From Microstegium vimineum (lineage: Eukaryota; Streptophyta; Magnoliopsida; Poales; Poaceae), in NCBI GenBank assembly GCA_022036555.1, contig CM039122.1:53022693-53086692 (forward strand): a stretch of DNA of 64,000 nt. The letters run 5' to 3'. Under the pieces are notes generated by a model. The model made no database searches. It saw only the letters and a list, made by a program, of their open reading frames with translations, and had not been told where the DNA came from. Shown here in pieces: positions 10,107 to 22,769 of this stretch. Made by a program: the position numbers and the translations under genes. Position 1 is the stretch's first letter. Every line of letters starts with the position of its first letter.

Positions 10107-13100
10107 CTAGCTAGAGCCACGCAGGGTCCTTGATGGGCGTGACGACGGCCTTGGTCTGGAGGTAGTTGCGGAGGGCGTAGATGCCCTTCTCCGCCCGACG
10201 CCGCTCATCTTGTAGCCGCCGAAGGGGATGGTGGCGTCGAACACGTCGTAGCAGTTGACCCACACCGTGCCCGCCCGCAGCGCCCGGGACAGCGTGTTGG
10301 CCGCGTCCAGGCTCCGCGTGAACACCCCCGCCGCCAGCCCGTAGTGCGTCGCGTTCGCGCGCCGGATCACCTCCTCCATGCCGCTGTCACAACATCACAA
10401 GCAAGAAACAGAGCACGCGCGTCATGCCATGTCATGTCATGGGCGCGGCGGCTCTGCACCGTCAGTCGTCACGTCACACGCAGACACACCATTGCCCTGC
10501 ATATGTGGCTGTGTGTACCTAAACTTGAGGATGGTCTGCACCGGCCCGAATATCTCCTCCCGAGCGATCTTCATGTCGTCCTACTTACACGAACCAGACG
10601 ACACAAAAATGGCGCAGCCACATTGAGCAAGCTGAGATCGAGATCGAAGGGCGTGTCGTGTTCTGGTAGATGCTCGCTGAGCTGAGCCTTACCTTGGCGT
10701 CGGCAAACACCGTCGGCTGCATGTAGAATCCCCTGCTTCCCACCCTGTCGCCGCCGGTGACGAGGGTGGCGCCGCTGTCGACGCCGGACTGGACGTACCG
10801 CAAGATCTTGTTGAATTGCTCGCCGTCGATCTGAGGCCCCTGTTCGACCCCGCTCCTGAAGGGGTCACCGACCACGCGCTTCAGGGCGCGGGCCTTGGAC
10901 TTCTCCACGAACTCGTCGTACACGCGCTCGTGCACGAACGTCCGCGACCCCGCGCAGCAGCATTGGCCCTGTACATGCATGCGTTGGGAAAGCGTTCCAG
11001 AGCTCAGAATCGGCAGCGGTTGCTCTCCAACACAGACACGGCACCATTGCAGTTGTTGGACAGGACACGCACACGCACCTGGTTGAAGAAGACCGCGTGG
11101 TGCGCGAGCTCCACGGCCTGGTCGACGTCCGCGTCGTCCATGACCACGAAAGGGGACTTGCCACCGAGCTCCAGCGTCACCGGCTTCAGGTTGCTCCTCG
11201 CCGCCAGTTCCAGCACGATCTGCCCCGTGCCCGTCGATCCCGTGAACGCAAGCTGCACCGAAACCGCGCAAGCTGTTCAGGGATCCGATCGATCAGCTGC
11301 GCCGGCCATGGAATGCATGCAAAGGCCGGTGTTGAGCTGGCCAGCTGGGTTACCTTGTCAACACCCATGTGGCTACAGAGCGCGGCCCCGGCCGTCGGAC
11401 CGAAGCCGGACACCACGTTCAGAACACCCTCGGGGAGTCCAGCCTGCAACGAAACGCAGGCCGCCATGGTGAAGTTCACGACCGAGACAAACAGATGATA
11501 CTACGTTCGGGTGGGGACGTGTCACGCTGCTAGCAGCCGACCTCGTGGAGGAGGCTAGCGACGTAGAGCGCGGAGAGCGGCGTCTGCTCGGCGGTCTTGA
11601 GGACGACGGTGTTGCCGCAGGCCAGCGCCGGGCCAACCTTCCAGGCGAACATGAGCAGCGGGAAGTTCCAGGGGATGATCTGTCCGGCCACGCCGACGGG
11701 CTCGTGTAGCACCTGCACGTGGTGCGCGCCGTCGGCCGGCGCCACCAGCCCGTGGATCTTGTCCGCCCACCCGGCGTAGTACCGGATGCACCGCGCCACC
11801 ATGGGCACCTCGGCGCCCGCCGCCTGCGCCAGCGTCTTCCCGTTGTCCCACGTCTCCAGCGCCGCGATCTCCTCCGCGTGCCGCTCGATCAGGTCCGCCA
11901 ACCGCAGCAGCACCCGGCACCGCTCCTGAATGAAAACCATGCGCGTCCGTCAGTTCGTTAGCTAGCGTGGACTGTCGTCGTCGCCAGCGTTTGCTGTGCG
12001 GGCACGCACGTAGGCGGTCATCCTCGGCCACGGGCCCTCGTCGAAGGCCCTGCGGGCGGCGGCGACGGCGCGGTCGATGTCCTCGCTGTCGCCCTCGGCG
12101 ACGCGCGCGATCACCTCGCCGGTGCGGGGGTCTAGCGTCGGAAACGTCTTCCCTGGTGTGGTCAAAGAAAGGCACACGTACGTCGCTGAGACCCTGATGA
12201 ACGCCATCGACAGGTCCAAGGTACTGAGCTTGCCATACCAGAAGCAGCGTCGACGAAGTTGCCATTGATGAGGAGCTGGGTGTGCTTCACCTCCACGGCG
12301 GGCTGGATTGGCTCCTCTGCGGTGGCAGCAGAGGCTGCCGGTGCAGTGCTGAACCTGTGAAGGAGAGCCCCTGGCAACACAACACGTTCAATAAAGCCAA
12401 ACGTTTCACAAATTGCTCGAAGGTACCGCAGAATACATGGACTGAAGAAACAATTTCTCAGCGTTTGATTAGTACATGCTTCAAACTAGTTTGTTAACGC
12501 ATGGTAGGCGTGTGATCTACCAGAAAACTAGCTGATCACAGCAATTCAAGCCATGGAGGCATGGAACATGGAAAAACAAAGTATTGAACAGAAACCAACG
12601 CTGAGTATGCATACAGTTCTTTTGCAAACCCCCTTCTGATGAGCAACTTGGGAGGAAATTTCAGGCTTACTTTAGTTCCATGACTCACTGATGACATTAG
12701 TACTAGAGACCAAAAAGAAAAGAAACATAAGTTTGGTGTTCAAAAGATACAAAGTTTCTTTGTTTTTCTCAGCGGAACTTTGTTGATCGGCATGCCCAAC
12801 AACCAGTGATGTCTATCATTTTCTACTGTTCTTCGGATACCAACAATCAACAATGAGAATAGACTTCACAGAAAAAAGACATATAAAGGCACTAAATCTG
12901 ACTGACGACGTGCTATGGTGATTGAAACGACAACAGGAAAATGATAAGCCAAGACAAGACCGATTGCGATCATGAGCAGAAATGAATCAAAAAAAGAATT
13001 AGCATCCATGAAGAGATCATCACCTGCTCCGAGGAGAGCGGATTTGCCTGGGGAGAAGCAGCAGAAGCAGGCGAAGGTGAAGGCCTTGTGAGGAGGAAGC

Positions 13101-13137
13101 GAGAGACGACGGAGGAAGCAGCCCTCCTTGCAGCCAT
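10107..13137 (-). CDS. Mitochondrial aldehyde dehydrogenase, ALDH2/RF2 type, with two single-base defects
   Basis: Nine exons on the - strand: 13137-13024, 12370-12239, 12152-12010, 11925-11542, 11443-11354, 11252-11079, 10968-10693, 10580-10519 and 10383 to about 10107. All introns are GT-AG. The enzyme oxidises aldehydes to acids with NAD+ in the mitochondrion. Exon 1 encodes a transit-peptide-like start (MAARRAASSVVSRFLL). Visible core motifs are TLDPRTGEVIA, PWNFPLLM, FTGSTGTG (cofactor site), TLELGGKSP (catalytic Glu) and GQCCCAGS (catalytic Cys). Family members are about 549 residues. The exons here total 1648 nt, two short of 1650. One base is missing at the exon 1/2 junction (exon 1 ends in phase 0 but exon 2 needs phase 1). 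Another is missing at about 10189-10193, where GGGCGGGAG has become GGGCGGAG. As written, the last 30 or so residues are replaced and translation ends at 10107; the ancestral stop is at 10111-10113. It is either sequence error or a recent pseudogene. It most resembles rice ALDH2a and maize RF2B-type enzymes. Confidence 0.9.
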
Positions 13138-13626
13138 GCCCTCAACCTCAAGCAGGATCAGCTCCGGCTTCCGGGGATATGTATGGCAGCCAGGCAAGTC
13201 TCTGAGGCCAATATAGAGGAGAGCAATGGCCTCCCTTGCTTTGCTGCCTTTGCGATTTGAAGGGGCTTAGCCGCCAAGGCTATATATCAGGCCAGTCTCG
13301 AGATTGGAAAGCAGAGTCGCGTGACAGCACGAGTGTAGTTGCTATCATGCTGATGACGCATGTCCATATAAATAAACGAACAGAAAAGGGTATGAGAAGC
13401 ATGACAAAATTGTGCTCTACCAATACTAGACAATTACAGGAGCAAAAGGGTGTACTGTATGTATAATCTCTATCTCTATTTTTTTATTACTATCTACCTG
13501 TTTCCACCATTTTTCTCAAAAACCTGTCTCCACCATCTCTATCTCAATTGGATGAGATAGACGATGATTATGTTCAACATCCTTGTGATATGATGTATGT
13601 CAATATTCATCTAGACACACACATTA
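13138..13626. other. Promoter side of the ALDH gene
   Basis: The frame upstream of 13137 is open to 13197, but the Met at 13137 begins the typical transit peptide. The rest is the presumed leader and promoter. No distinct element recognised. Confidence 0.3.
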
Positions 13627-14640
13627 TGTGTTGGATTTATTCCCACATCGGTAATTGATGATGGAGGAGCGTAGCATATAAGGCTAGGACATCCCTCACC
13701 TATCAGACTAGTCTTTTAGGTTGAGTTAGGCCTAAGACCTGGATATGTTGTGGGCTCTGACGGACCTGGACCCAAGGAGTGTCGGCTCATGGCTATAGCA
13801 AGCTAGAGCTAGACACTCTAACATGATGAAGGTAGTGGCAAACATATGGTGACGCAAAGAGATTCAGGGATGAGTTGAAGGCTCCTATTAGGATGGGAAG
13901 TGTAGACCCTAATGCTAGCCATTTAGGTGTGGCACTTTATTTTTCAAAATGCCTATTTTGTTGACGATGATACTACCAAAACATCCAAATATCCTATTCA
14001 TAGGTTCCATATATTAATGGAAAAATATACCATAAACATCAGGATACTTGGCAAACGATATGACACGGAGCGCAAAGGACAAAAACAAGTGATCAAAAGG
14101 GTGAATGGAATTTTCATTTTTTTCTGTTGAGGAGACAAATGATATATATGCTATGTCCCAAATACCAAACAACTCAGACCCGCTCCTAGGTTTTGAGGCA
14201 TAAATCGGCAAGCATGTCGCCTATTGTTTTGATACCAAAAATCGTCGTCCTCTGAAGTTGTATAGCCTTTACGCAACTTCTAGCGCCAAAACATGTGTAC
14301 TCTAAATCCTCTACCTAGCCAACCCACCAAATTCTTTTGCACTCTATCTTGACTTAGTCAAGTTCCCGTCTTTACTTCGGTCAACACCACCTTCAACCTT
14401 CATCTCGCATGTACTCATGTTTGTCGCCGTGCCCAAGTGATAGTCGTTCACATGCTCCATCCTCAGGTCTTTCGGGCAAAGCCCAAACGTCCATGTTCAT
14501 CCTTCGCCACCTATAGTTTGTCGACTCAGACCTCTTGTTTGATCTTAGCCATTGCCATCGACCAACTTGACATGCTCATGCGCATACACATCACAAATCA
14601 AGAACTCTCCTCTAATGCATGAGCGTTCAACTAGTTGAAT
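13627..14640. mobile_element. Possible LTR-retrotransposon remnant
   Basis: Starts TGTTGGATTTATTCCCACATCGG, a pattern common at the 5' edge of plant LTRs (TG start, 'cccacatcgg' block), and contains 'aggttgagttaggcctaag', also LTR-like. I cannot find a matching second LTR, a primer-binding site or any gag/pol coding sequence. It could be a solo or truncated LTR, and the right border is arbitrary. Confidence 0.3.
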
Positions 14641-14807
14641 AAAACATTAAATCCTAATTGGAATCAAATATTCAGGATAAATATATTAAACGTATATTGG
14701 TGGGCAAAGTTTTTTTTAGAAAGTTGGCAAAGTTTTCCTTTACCGAACAAAAGTAGTAGAAGGTCAATTTGTGTCTATAGGTGTGTGTTTTCCCCTTTTC
14801 ATATGTA

Positions 14808-14952
14808 CTAGGAACTTATTTGTATGTACATATATTTATCTCAATACACGTGTGTTAAAATAGATTGGAGAAAATTAAACAAAATTCTATTTTAATCTAT
14901 TTTAACATATACATGAATTGAGATTGATGCATGTATCCGAGTAAGGCCTAAG
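14808..14952. mobile_element. Palindromic MITE-like element
   Basis: About 145 bp forming one near-perfect inverted repeat around 14880. The block 'gttaaaatagatt' occurs in both orientations and the ends are CTAGGAACTTAT and, inverted, CTTAGGCCTTAC. Possibly related to 17548-17663, which shares the 'attcatctcaat' style core. Confidence 0.5.
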
Positions 14953-17547
14953 GGAGACTCGAGCTCAATTCATGATGATTCTTGCTGTCGTGGCTCACAC
15001 TCCTGAGGCATGAGAAGACGAATCCGATTCGACGACTTAAAGATGGACGAGGGATGTCACGGTATAAGTACTTGCAGATGATTCCAGCCTTCCATGAGCT
15101 CACGTGAAAAACAAAGTCGGGACACGGCCGCACGGCCTCACTGGAGGCAGTCCAGCTACAATGAACCGTGCCCACTCTGATGGGTCTATGCGACCAAATA
15201 ATTCGACAAAGCGCAAAGCCAATCTGAAAGACAGGCGGCGTATGCGCAACAGACTTGGGTACGAGCGGCAATCCATCAAGCAAGGACCGTCATCACAGGA
15301 AAGTTGGCCCCTGCCTCCTGGTCCTGGATGAGAAAAGTTCGTTGGCTTCTAGCCTGCAGATTGTAAGAAGATGACATCCAAGGAACTGATCATCACTGGC
15401 TCACTGCAACCAGTGCGTCAGCGTTCTACAGTCCTTACGGTTCGTTGAGCAACTTGACACGTAAGTGCTCTGTGTGCTCCACGAGGACCGCTGTTCCAAA
15501 ACTGTGGGCGCACACAGATTAAGATCGGATTCTTTCACACCAGCATCACAAAATGGTTGTTTTGGAAGCAGAACAAGGAATGGTCCAAAGAAAAAAGTGA
15601 CAATTCGATTTGTGTAGGCAGGACATCATCTCCTCTTTGTCTTCTTTTCTGGAAAAAAGAATCGCAGGTAGAATTTCCTCATGTCATAGTTCATCACCGA
15701 GGAAACCCAAACAAGGTTCTGTTGGTGGCAACGGCTAGTATCCAAGTATACATCTACTAGATCTATCTACCACATGAAAACACAAAACATCCTAATAGAA
15801 AGTGGTAACCTAAGGATAATATTGCACAATTGGTTATCAATATCTACATTGAGTGGAAACCATGATCAAGAATGCTATCAACCTGGTTTTCCTTTGGACT
15901 ATGACGAGTCTGTGAAGATGGGGGCAAATAAACTGATTCTATTCTTCTATATTCTGTAATGTAAGGTAGAAAAGAAGTTCGGAATACGGCTGGGCCCGAA
16001 GCCTGAACGAGAAAGGTGCCGAGGAGCGGAAGGCCCATTGTACACCAATGGGCTAAGGTCTCTCCCTGGGCCGCAGGCGGCAGGTCACGGTCATACGGCC
16101 CATGTAAGAGGCTGGGTGGAAAGCAAGATAATTTCCTTCTGCGTCCCACCAGCGGTGCCTAGCGATTGGCGATCTCGTTCCCGCGCGCATGGATGGCTCT
16201 CATCGCCCTTGACTAGTACGAGTACCAAACTGGGATCGATCGACACGCCCTTCAATTCATTCGTCGGTCGTCGCCCTCCGATCGACCCGTCGCGGTCGGC
16301 GATGCGCGGGGGTTATGGCCGTGGAGTAAGCCGCCGGGATCTATGTGTGCCGGGCCTCTGAGAACCTCTCGCTTTGTCAAGAGAATTGACGGGACGATGA
16401 TCCATCCATATCGGCCGAGTAGCTAGCTATAGGTTTGCGATTGTCCGGCCCGTAGTAGACCAACGACTGATCGTGGCCGGCCCCGCCTGATCGAGTCCTA
16501 GCTCCTCCTCGCTACTGTGAGTCGGCAGTCTGGCGTCGTCCCTTATCTGTTAGAACAGCTAGGAGAGGAGCACATCCTAGATACAGATACCTGCAGGGCA
16601 TAGCACGTGGTGTCGATTGCTCGACGAAATGAGAAACAGCAGCTTTGCCGTTGCCGCCCGGGGAGTGATCCATTATTCGGATTTGTTCTCCTCCGCCGCT
16701 CCGCTCCGATCCTTCACGCGTCGGAGCATGCATGTGGCTCGATCGTGCCCAGATCGAGGCGCCAGTACGGAGGACTACTTCCATAAACACGTCTACGTTT
16801 AGACGTGTAGCTTCAGGACGGGGAACAGCCAAGTTCCCGGATTGGAATTCGGATTGCCATCAAGCGACGACCCGATCGATCCAGTCCAGTTTAGTGTCCA
16901 TGCATGGCTGTTTCGTCGTCACAGTCACAGGCACATCCTCGAGAGATAAGATGGAAAGGCTCAATGATTTGGTGGCCCTTCGGCCGGGAGGCAGTAGACC
17001 TAGTAGATCCCATGCTCAATGATTCCCGACGAGTCGCGTCCGTCAGCTCGATCGATCACTGTGTTTCCGGTGGCTGCTTTCCGACAGGCGAGCCAGCGCC
17101 TAGGAACTGCTGGCGCGCGGGCAGAGTTTTATTTATTTATATATATTTATGGCTTCCTTCTTCCACGAACGGTATTATCTGTCTGAGATCTGGTGGACAC
17201 TATTCGCATTCTATTCGGGCGCTTCCACTGCACGCGCCGTGGTTTCCAACTGGACGATTGTGGCTGTACGTGGCATTTGCATTTCCGGTGCGTGGAGCAG
17301 CGGAACGCATATATCACAGTCGTCACTGAACCAGAGCGAGCCAAGCCTCTTTTACACGCAGTTCGTCTTTAGGTAGTGGTGAACCGGCGATATATTCAAT
17401 TCGGGTGTCTTTCTGCAAAAACCATCCGAGACCGAGATGTTGTTGTTGCTTAATTAAACACGGTTTATAGTTTTAATAAGGAAACAGGTGAGGTGCCGCC
17501 AACCTCAGCTGTGCTCTCCATGATCACCCGCCTCCGTAATCCCATTT
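14953..17547. other. Spacer, no gene recognised
   Basis: Mixed-composition sequence with many short ORFs on both strands, none with a recognisable domain or typical grass codon use. Stretches such as 16000-16130 contain 'gggcc' palindromes common in degraded grass repeats. I see nothing I can name. Confidence 0.35.
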
Positions 17548-17663
17548 AGATCTCGTTTGAATATGTATGTATTCATGTCAATCCACTTATATAGATTGAG
17601 ATGAATACATACACGGATAAAAATACATTGAGATGAATATATGCGCATTCAAATAAGACCCTA
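17548..17663. mobile_element. Short MITE with AGATCTCGTTTGAA / TTCAAATAAGACCC ends
   Basis: About 116 bp with inverted ends and internal 'gatgaatacat' motifs in both orientations. No coding capacity. Confidence 0.5.
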
Positions 17664-17971
17664 GTATATGAGTCCAAACCACCAAACAATTACACACCAG
17701 CCTGTTTCGCGTCCAACATTTTCTCTGGCTATAAAAAACAGCTAGTCCCAATTATTCGAGCCAACCAACGAAAATTGGACCGCATACCAGATAGAGATAG
17801 TACCAGGCAGGATACTGTTCACACGAGTTGATAATAATATCAGTTTGTTTACAGATTTCCCTCAAATTAAATACCGACGTGCCTGCCAGTCGCACATAGG
17901 AGTACTCCTATATAATATAGAGTACTACTGTAGGTTAATAAATATAAGCGCACGCGTGACGACGTGGTTTA

Positions 17972-17977
17972 CCCCCC

Positions 17978-17998
<21 letters not shown>
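17972..17998. repeat. Poly-C tract, 27 bases
   Basis: Uninterrupted run of 27 C followed by 10 A. Such a G/C homopolymer is rare in plant DNA and hard to sequence, so the length is unreliable. The short ORF spanning it is an artefact. Confidence 0.95.
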
Positions 17999-18000
<2 letters not shown>

Positions 18001-18010
<10 letters not shown>

Positions 18011-21000
18011 AAACTGACGTGGCTAGCTGCTAGCTTACCGGAGTGTCCTACTGTCGGTTAGTCAGCAAGCACAAGAGGTGGTGCACGAGCACACTGCACA
18101 CAAGTCAGACGCACACCTAACACGAATGATGAGTGGCTTTGGGCCTGTGTGGCCCAAGAATATGGGAGCCGGCCTGTCCTGTGCGTGTACCGCCTGCCGG
18201 GGAAGACGAAGACGATGGATCGATAAGAAGATATTCTCGGCCAGCACCGCCCCCGCACGCACGCACGTTGGATTAATTATATTTTCTTAAAAAAAAATGT
18301 CCTGCAAGTTAAAGAAAGCTCAACGCCCGCCTCCGCCGTCGGCATCTACCGGGCATCGGCAGCGTCGTCCTGTGCGCCGATCGGGTCCCGGTCCCGGCCG
18401 CCGACAGCGACATCGCCATGCCCGTCCGGGAGCGGATGTAACGGGAGCCCAACTTTTGCGCACGTCGGAGGCTCCGGTGGGTCCGTCCGAGTCCGGCGGC
18501 ATGACTGATTGATGCCGCCAAAATCTCCTCCCAGCTGCTGGTTAATTATTCAATACTACTACTCCGTACTAGTATTGGCCAGTAGTCATGTCACCACAGA
18601 GATTTATGCTTGCTTAAGCTACATGCTTGTATTATTATTTTAGCTAAAGCTCTGTCACCCGCCACGCGGCGACTACGCGAGCACAATTCTGATACGGTGC
18701 TCTGAAAGCGAAAGATAAGCCGGGTCTGGTTGCAGCAGCAGCAGCAACAGCTTGCAGTGCAACGCAGAAATTTCTTGGTGGAAGTTTGAGCAGAGCAGGC
18801 GCACGAAGAGCACCGTCACAGGTTTTAGTCCTCTCTGCTGATGCTGCAGAGGATCTTCTGGTTGGTGATTTCTCGTCACTCCCGGGACTTTAGTTGGAAG
18901 AGCATCGCGCTCATAGACGTCCGGTTCCGGTCGTAGTAGTAACCGATGGTCCGAAAGCAAAAGCCTCCCCATCCATCCATTCGTGATGTTGTTGGGGTTG
19001 ACAGGGAGCTTAGGGGCCAGGGTTTGGAATCAGCCGCTGTCGCTCCGTCAGGGTAAAAAGCTTCGATCGAATCAATTCTAGAACGAAATCGTGAAACCGT
19101 GCCATCTAGAACGAACCGACGACGTATGTACTCCAGCCTGACGACTAGTAGTAAGTACGTACTGCATTTGAAATCTTTGATTGTCTTGCTCACCAACTTC
19201 TTGACTTACTCGAGCTAATCCGTTGGATCTGAGCGTAGCCTCCGTACAACGCCGCGTGCACATTCTGACAAATGGTGTATTACGTGGACACTGATGTAGG
19301 AGTGGTATAGTACTGCTACTCAAATCTGGGGACGAGTTAATCTATTGATTTCAAAAATTCAATTGCCCCCCAACCATGTGGCACCACATCTTCAGATTCT
19401 AGGCATACATACATCTCACCTGGAACTGGTAGCGCGTCCGCTGCTTTTGTTTTCTCCGTTTCTGTCTGTGAATCCCAACGATTTTATTTATATTTTATAA
19501 AACATATACATATCCGGTTCTGATGGAATCTGGGAGTGTGAGTAGGTGGCCTGTGCTTGTTCCTTCGATTTCGTGTAGTTTCTCTCCCGAACGCTATCTA
19601 CTACAGTACACCTTTATAAATTATTTTAAAAATGCACTCGTAGGAGATCGCAAAAAAAATGTAATTGTAGGAACCGTGTCAGTCAAACTAATCCATGTTT
19701 GTCCAACTCTATACTAAAAAGTATTAGTATTTATGCTACTAAATTATTTTATTATGAAAACATATTGTATAACTAATATAATAATATTTTTTTATATCAT
19801 GAATGTTAGTATTTTTTAATATAAATTTAGTCAAAGTTTAAACTTGTTGACTTCTCGAAAAAACGAGAATTGCATTCTTTTCTTCTATTTTGGATCCAAA
19901 GAAAAGAAGAAGAATAAAATCCATAGAAGTTCCTAACTAAAAATGTGATTTCTAAAGATTTTGTTGTAATTCTTCGAATTCTCGAACAAATCCAATCCAA
20001 TAGAATAAAAAAAAATTTGAAATTCGTAAATTAAGTAGGAGACGGAGGTAGTAATAAAAAACGAATGGTGAACACTAACGCATTGTTGGCCAAGCTACAC
20101 ACGTACAAAATCTTTGGTTCCAGTTTGTCAAAGACTTGAGATCTTCTATATATCCACCGAGAGATCAAACAGGCTTTCAACACGACGGTCCAAAAAATTC
20201 ACCGGGCAGCGTTGAACGAACACGCTCTCGAGTAGGTAACAGGAAGTGCGGCCATCATCTGATAGCAATAGCAGCGAGAAAAACCCATCCGTCCTGTTCC
20301 TGTGCTGTACTACGTATATACGAGGCGTGATCTCGTTGAAAAATATGCCCGCGTGCCGGAAGCAAACACACGCTATTACTATATGGTACTACCAGTACCA
20401 ACCAACCAGCAACGTCTTTTTCGGGGTCAAACCGGTGGCGCTGGGTGTGGTCGTGTGGATGAGATCAGAAGAGATGCCCGGCGCATCATCACCCGCTCGT
20501 AGCTTTCCAGAGCTGCAAGTACACTCCGTCCGTGCATATCACTTTCGCTTCGTCTACATTTCGTCCGTCCACAAGCTATCAGAGGCAGTATAAAGTTGAC
20601 TTATCTTTTCAACGAAAGGAAATAAGTATATGTTTTCCCCTTCCACGATTGAGATCTTTCCTGCAGGAAAATTAATTACGTGGAGCGAATTTCTAGCAAT
20701 TCTCTTGGCTGCATAAGCGAATATTCTTTATTCTAGATGCCTAGAGTCTATATGTCTTTCTGTTGTGTTCTTGAATTGTTGAATGTTTGGGCAATTGTTG
20801 AATTGTTAAGAAAAACAAATGATACATGAGCAATTGAGTAGTTTTTGAATCGCTGAATATTTGAGCGAATATAAACATTCGTCGTAGCAATGAGACTGAT
20901 TTAACGAACTTTCAGGAATTGATTTGGAAGTATGTTCTCGTAGAGTCATGTGTATGTATTTGAATGTTTGCGTACACAAAGTTTTCTTATTTACATGATT

Positions 21001-21965
21001 CTAGACATAAATAATTAATAATTTTCATGTTTTTAAATAAACCGTTAAATAAAATAGCTTTCTCAATATCCCGATATACATTTTCTAGCTTTTGGAGGAG
21101 GTTGCGATAATATCTTAGTTTGCTATTGAAAGCCTTGCATAACAATGTTTTACTTAGGTTGTCATAAATGAATATCTTAGGGTGCATAACAACGTTAAAT
21201 AAAAGCATATTCAGGTTGCTCTACTTCTAACTCACAGTATGGGCCTACAAAATAGAATCTTCATTGCTTTCTCTACATCTCAGTATTCTCATATTTAAAA
21301 ATAGTTTCCGGAGCTTCAGTTAAGCAATATCTAGTTGGCAGCGATCAGGACGACACAAAGTGTTGAAGAAAAAAAATCGCTGCCTCAGTATAAATGTCCA
21401 GAGCTTCAATAGGGCTAATGAGTGGGCCCCATGTATAAGTGAGTGTGAGAGAGGGAGGAGTAAAGGGCAATTTTGTCCGTATAGAAATACATAGCTGTCT
21501 ACATGTGCGCTTAAAGAAGCGACGGATGTACAAAATACCATATTTCAAGATTCAAAGAAATTGTGATGGCACTAGTTTTATTCGGTGAGAAATAGTGATG
21601 TGTTTCAAATAGTAGCTACGGAGTACTAGCTAGATCAAATAGTCCTTTTATTAGGTTGTTTTCTTTACACATATTGAGGCTTTTTTCTAAGAGCATCTCT
21701 AAGAGCTTTTCTATATCTTTGTGCATAGTTTAGAGAGTCGTTCTAGTTATTTATCTTTGGCAAACAATAAATCCAGGACAAAGAATGACTATATTTGATA
21801 GCCGCTGTTAGAAGTTGTTAGAGGATATATTTTTTCATTAAAATCTCTATTTTTGATAATTAGAAAAGATATAGAGAACCCTTTGGAGTTGTTGTGTAAA
21901 ACGAGGTTTTATTTTTAGCTCATTTGTAGATAACGATCTAGGCCACACGCTATGAGAGATGAACG
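18001..21965. other. Spacer, no gene recognised
   Basis: No conserved ORF on either strand. Pieces of degenerate Stowaway-like sequence are visible near 19640-20055 ('gagacggaggtagta' at the right). A MITE-like stretch with 'gagcatctctaagagc' occurs near 21693-21897. No RNA gene recognised. Confidence 0.35.
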
Positions 21966-22073
21966 TGTTTGATTGATGATTTTCTGCGTCTGATAAGCTG
22001 GTTAATGTTGTTTTATTATGAGAAGAAAATAATACATCATAGTTGATAAATTGGTCTGATAAGTTTAAGTGAA
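21966..22073. mobile_element. MITE-like element related to 3206-3301
   Basis: Shares 'ctgataagctgg', 'gttgttttattatgag' and 'catagttgataaattgg' with the element at 3206-3301 in the same order, but its ends are more degraded. Confidence 0.45.
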
Positions 22074-22170
22074 ATAGCCATTATTTGTATTATTTTTTCC
22101 TCCTCTGATGTAGTACATAGTCCACTGGTCACTTGTATAATGTTTAGATCTAAAATTATTTGGATATAAA

Positions 22171-22374
22171 GTACTGTAGCGTTTGGTTTGTATATTTGGT
22201 AATTATTGTCCAATTACGGAGTAACTAAGGTCAAAACATTCATCTCAAAAATTACAGATAAATTATGCAATAAGTTATATTTTTTATCTATATTTAATGC
22301 TTCATGTATACATCTAAAGATTTGATGTGACAGGGAATCTGATAAGGTTCTGGAATTTTGAAGGAAATTAAACA
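22171..22374. mobile_element. MITE, second copy of the family at 5454-5647
   Basis: Aligned along its whole length with 5454-5647 ('ttggtaattattgtcc', 'aattacagataaattatgc', 'gcttcatgtatacat'). The ends are partly degraded. Non-coding. Confidence 0.6.
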
Positions 22375-22769
22375 TATTCATGAAATGAAACTAGCACTGT
22401 CTTGTCCCGTTCGTTTTAAAAAGTGAGCATTCATGTTTTCCCATCAGATGCCTGTATATAGTTCCGAAGCTTCGTCTGGACAGCATGATGGATTCCTATC
22501 TAACCCGTATAATTCACTGCACTGGTGGCATTCATTTAAAAGTGCACCCCAAAAAGGAGTGGAACAAGAAAAGGCACTCGATTAGGGCCTAAAAGGCACT
22601 AAACACCGGGCAAAACGTACAACGACGTATCAAGCCCGTTACGACAAGCAAGTAAGCAACCGGCTCCACGCGTCCCGTTCCGTTCCGTTCGATAGCCCCA
22701 CGCAAGCTTCCACTCCCCCTCCCCCTCGCCGACCGGCGCGCCACCTCCCGCGCGGGCCGCGGCTACAAG

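Noticed and set aside
11097..11498. Several + strand frames across 10.3-12.3 kb
   Set aside because: They oppose the ALDH exons, whose conserved motifs and splice sites explain the region.
17845..18033. Proline-run peptide frame
   Set aside because: Created by the poly-C tract.
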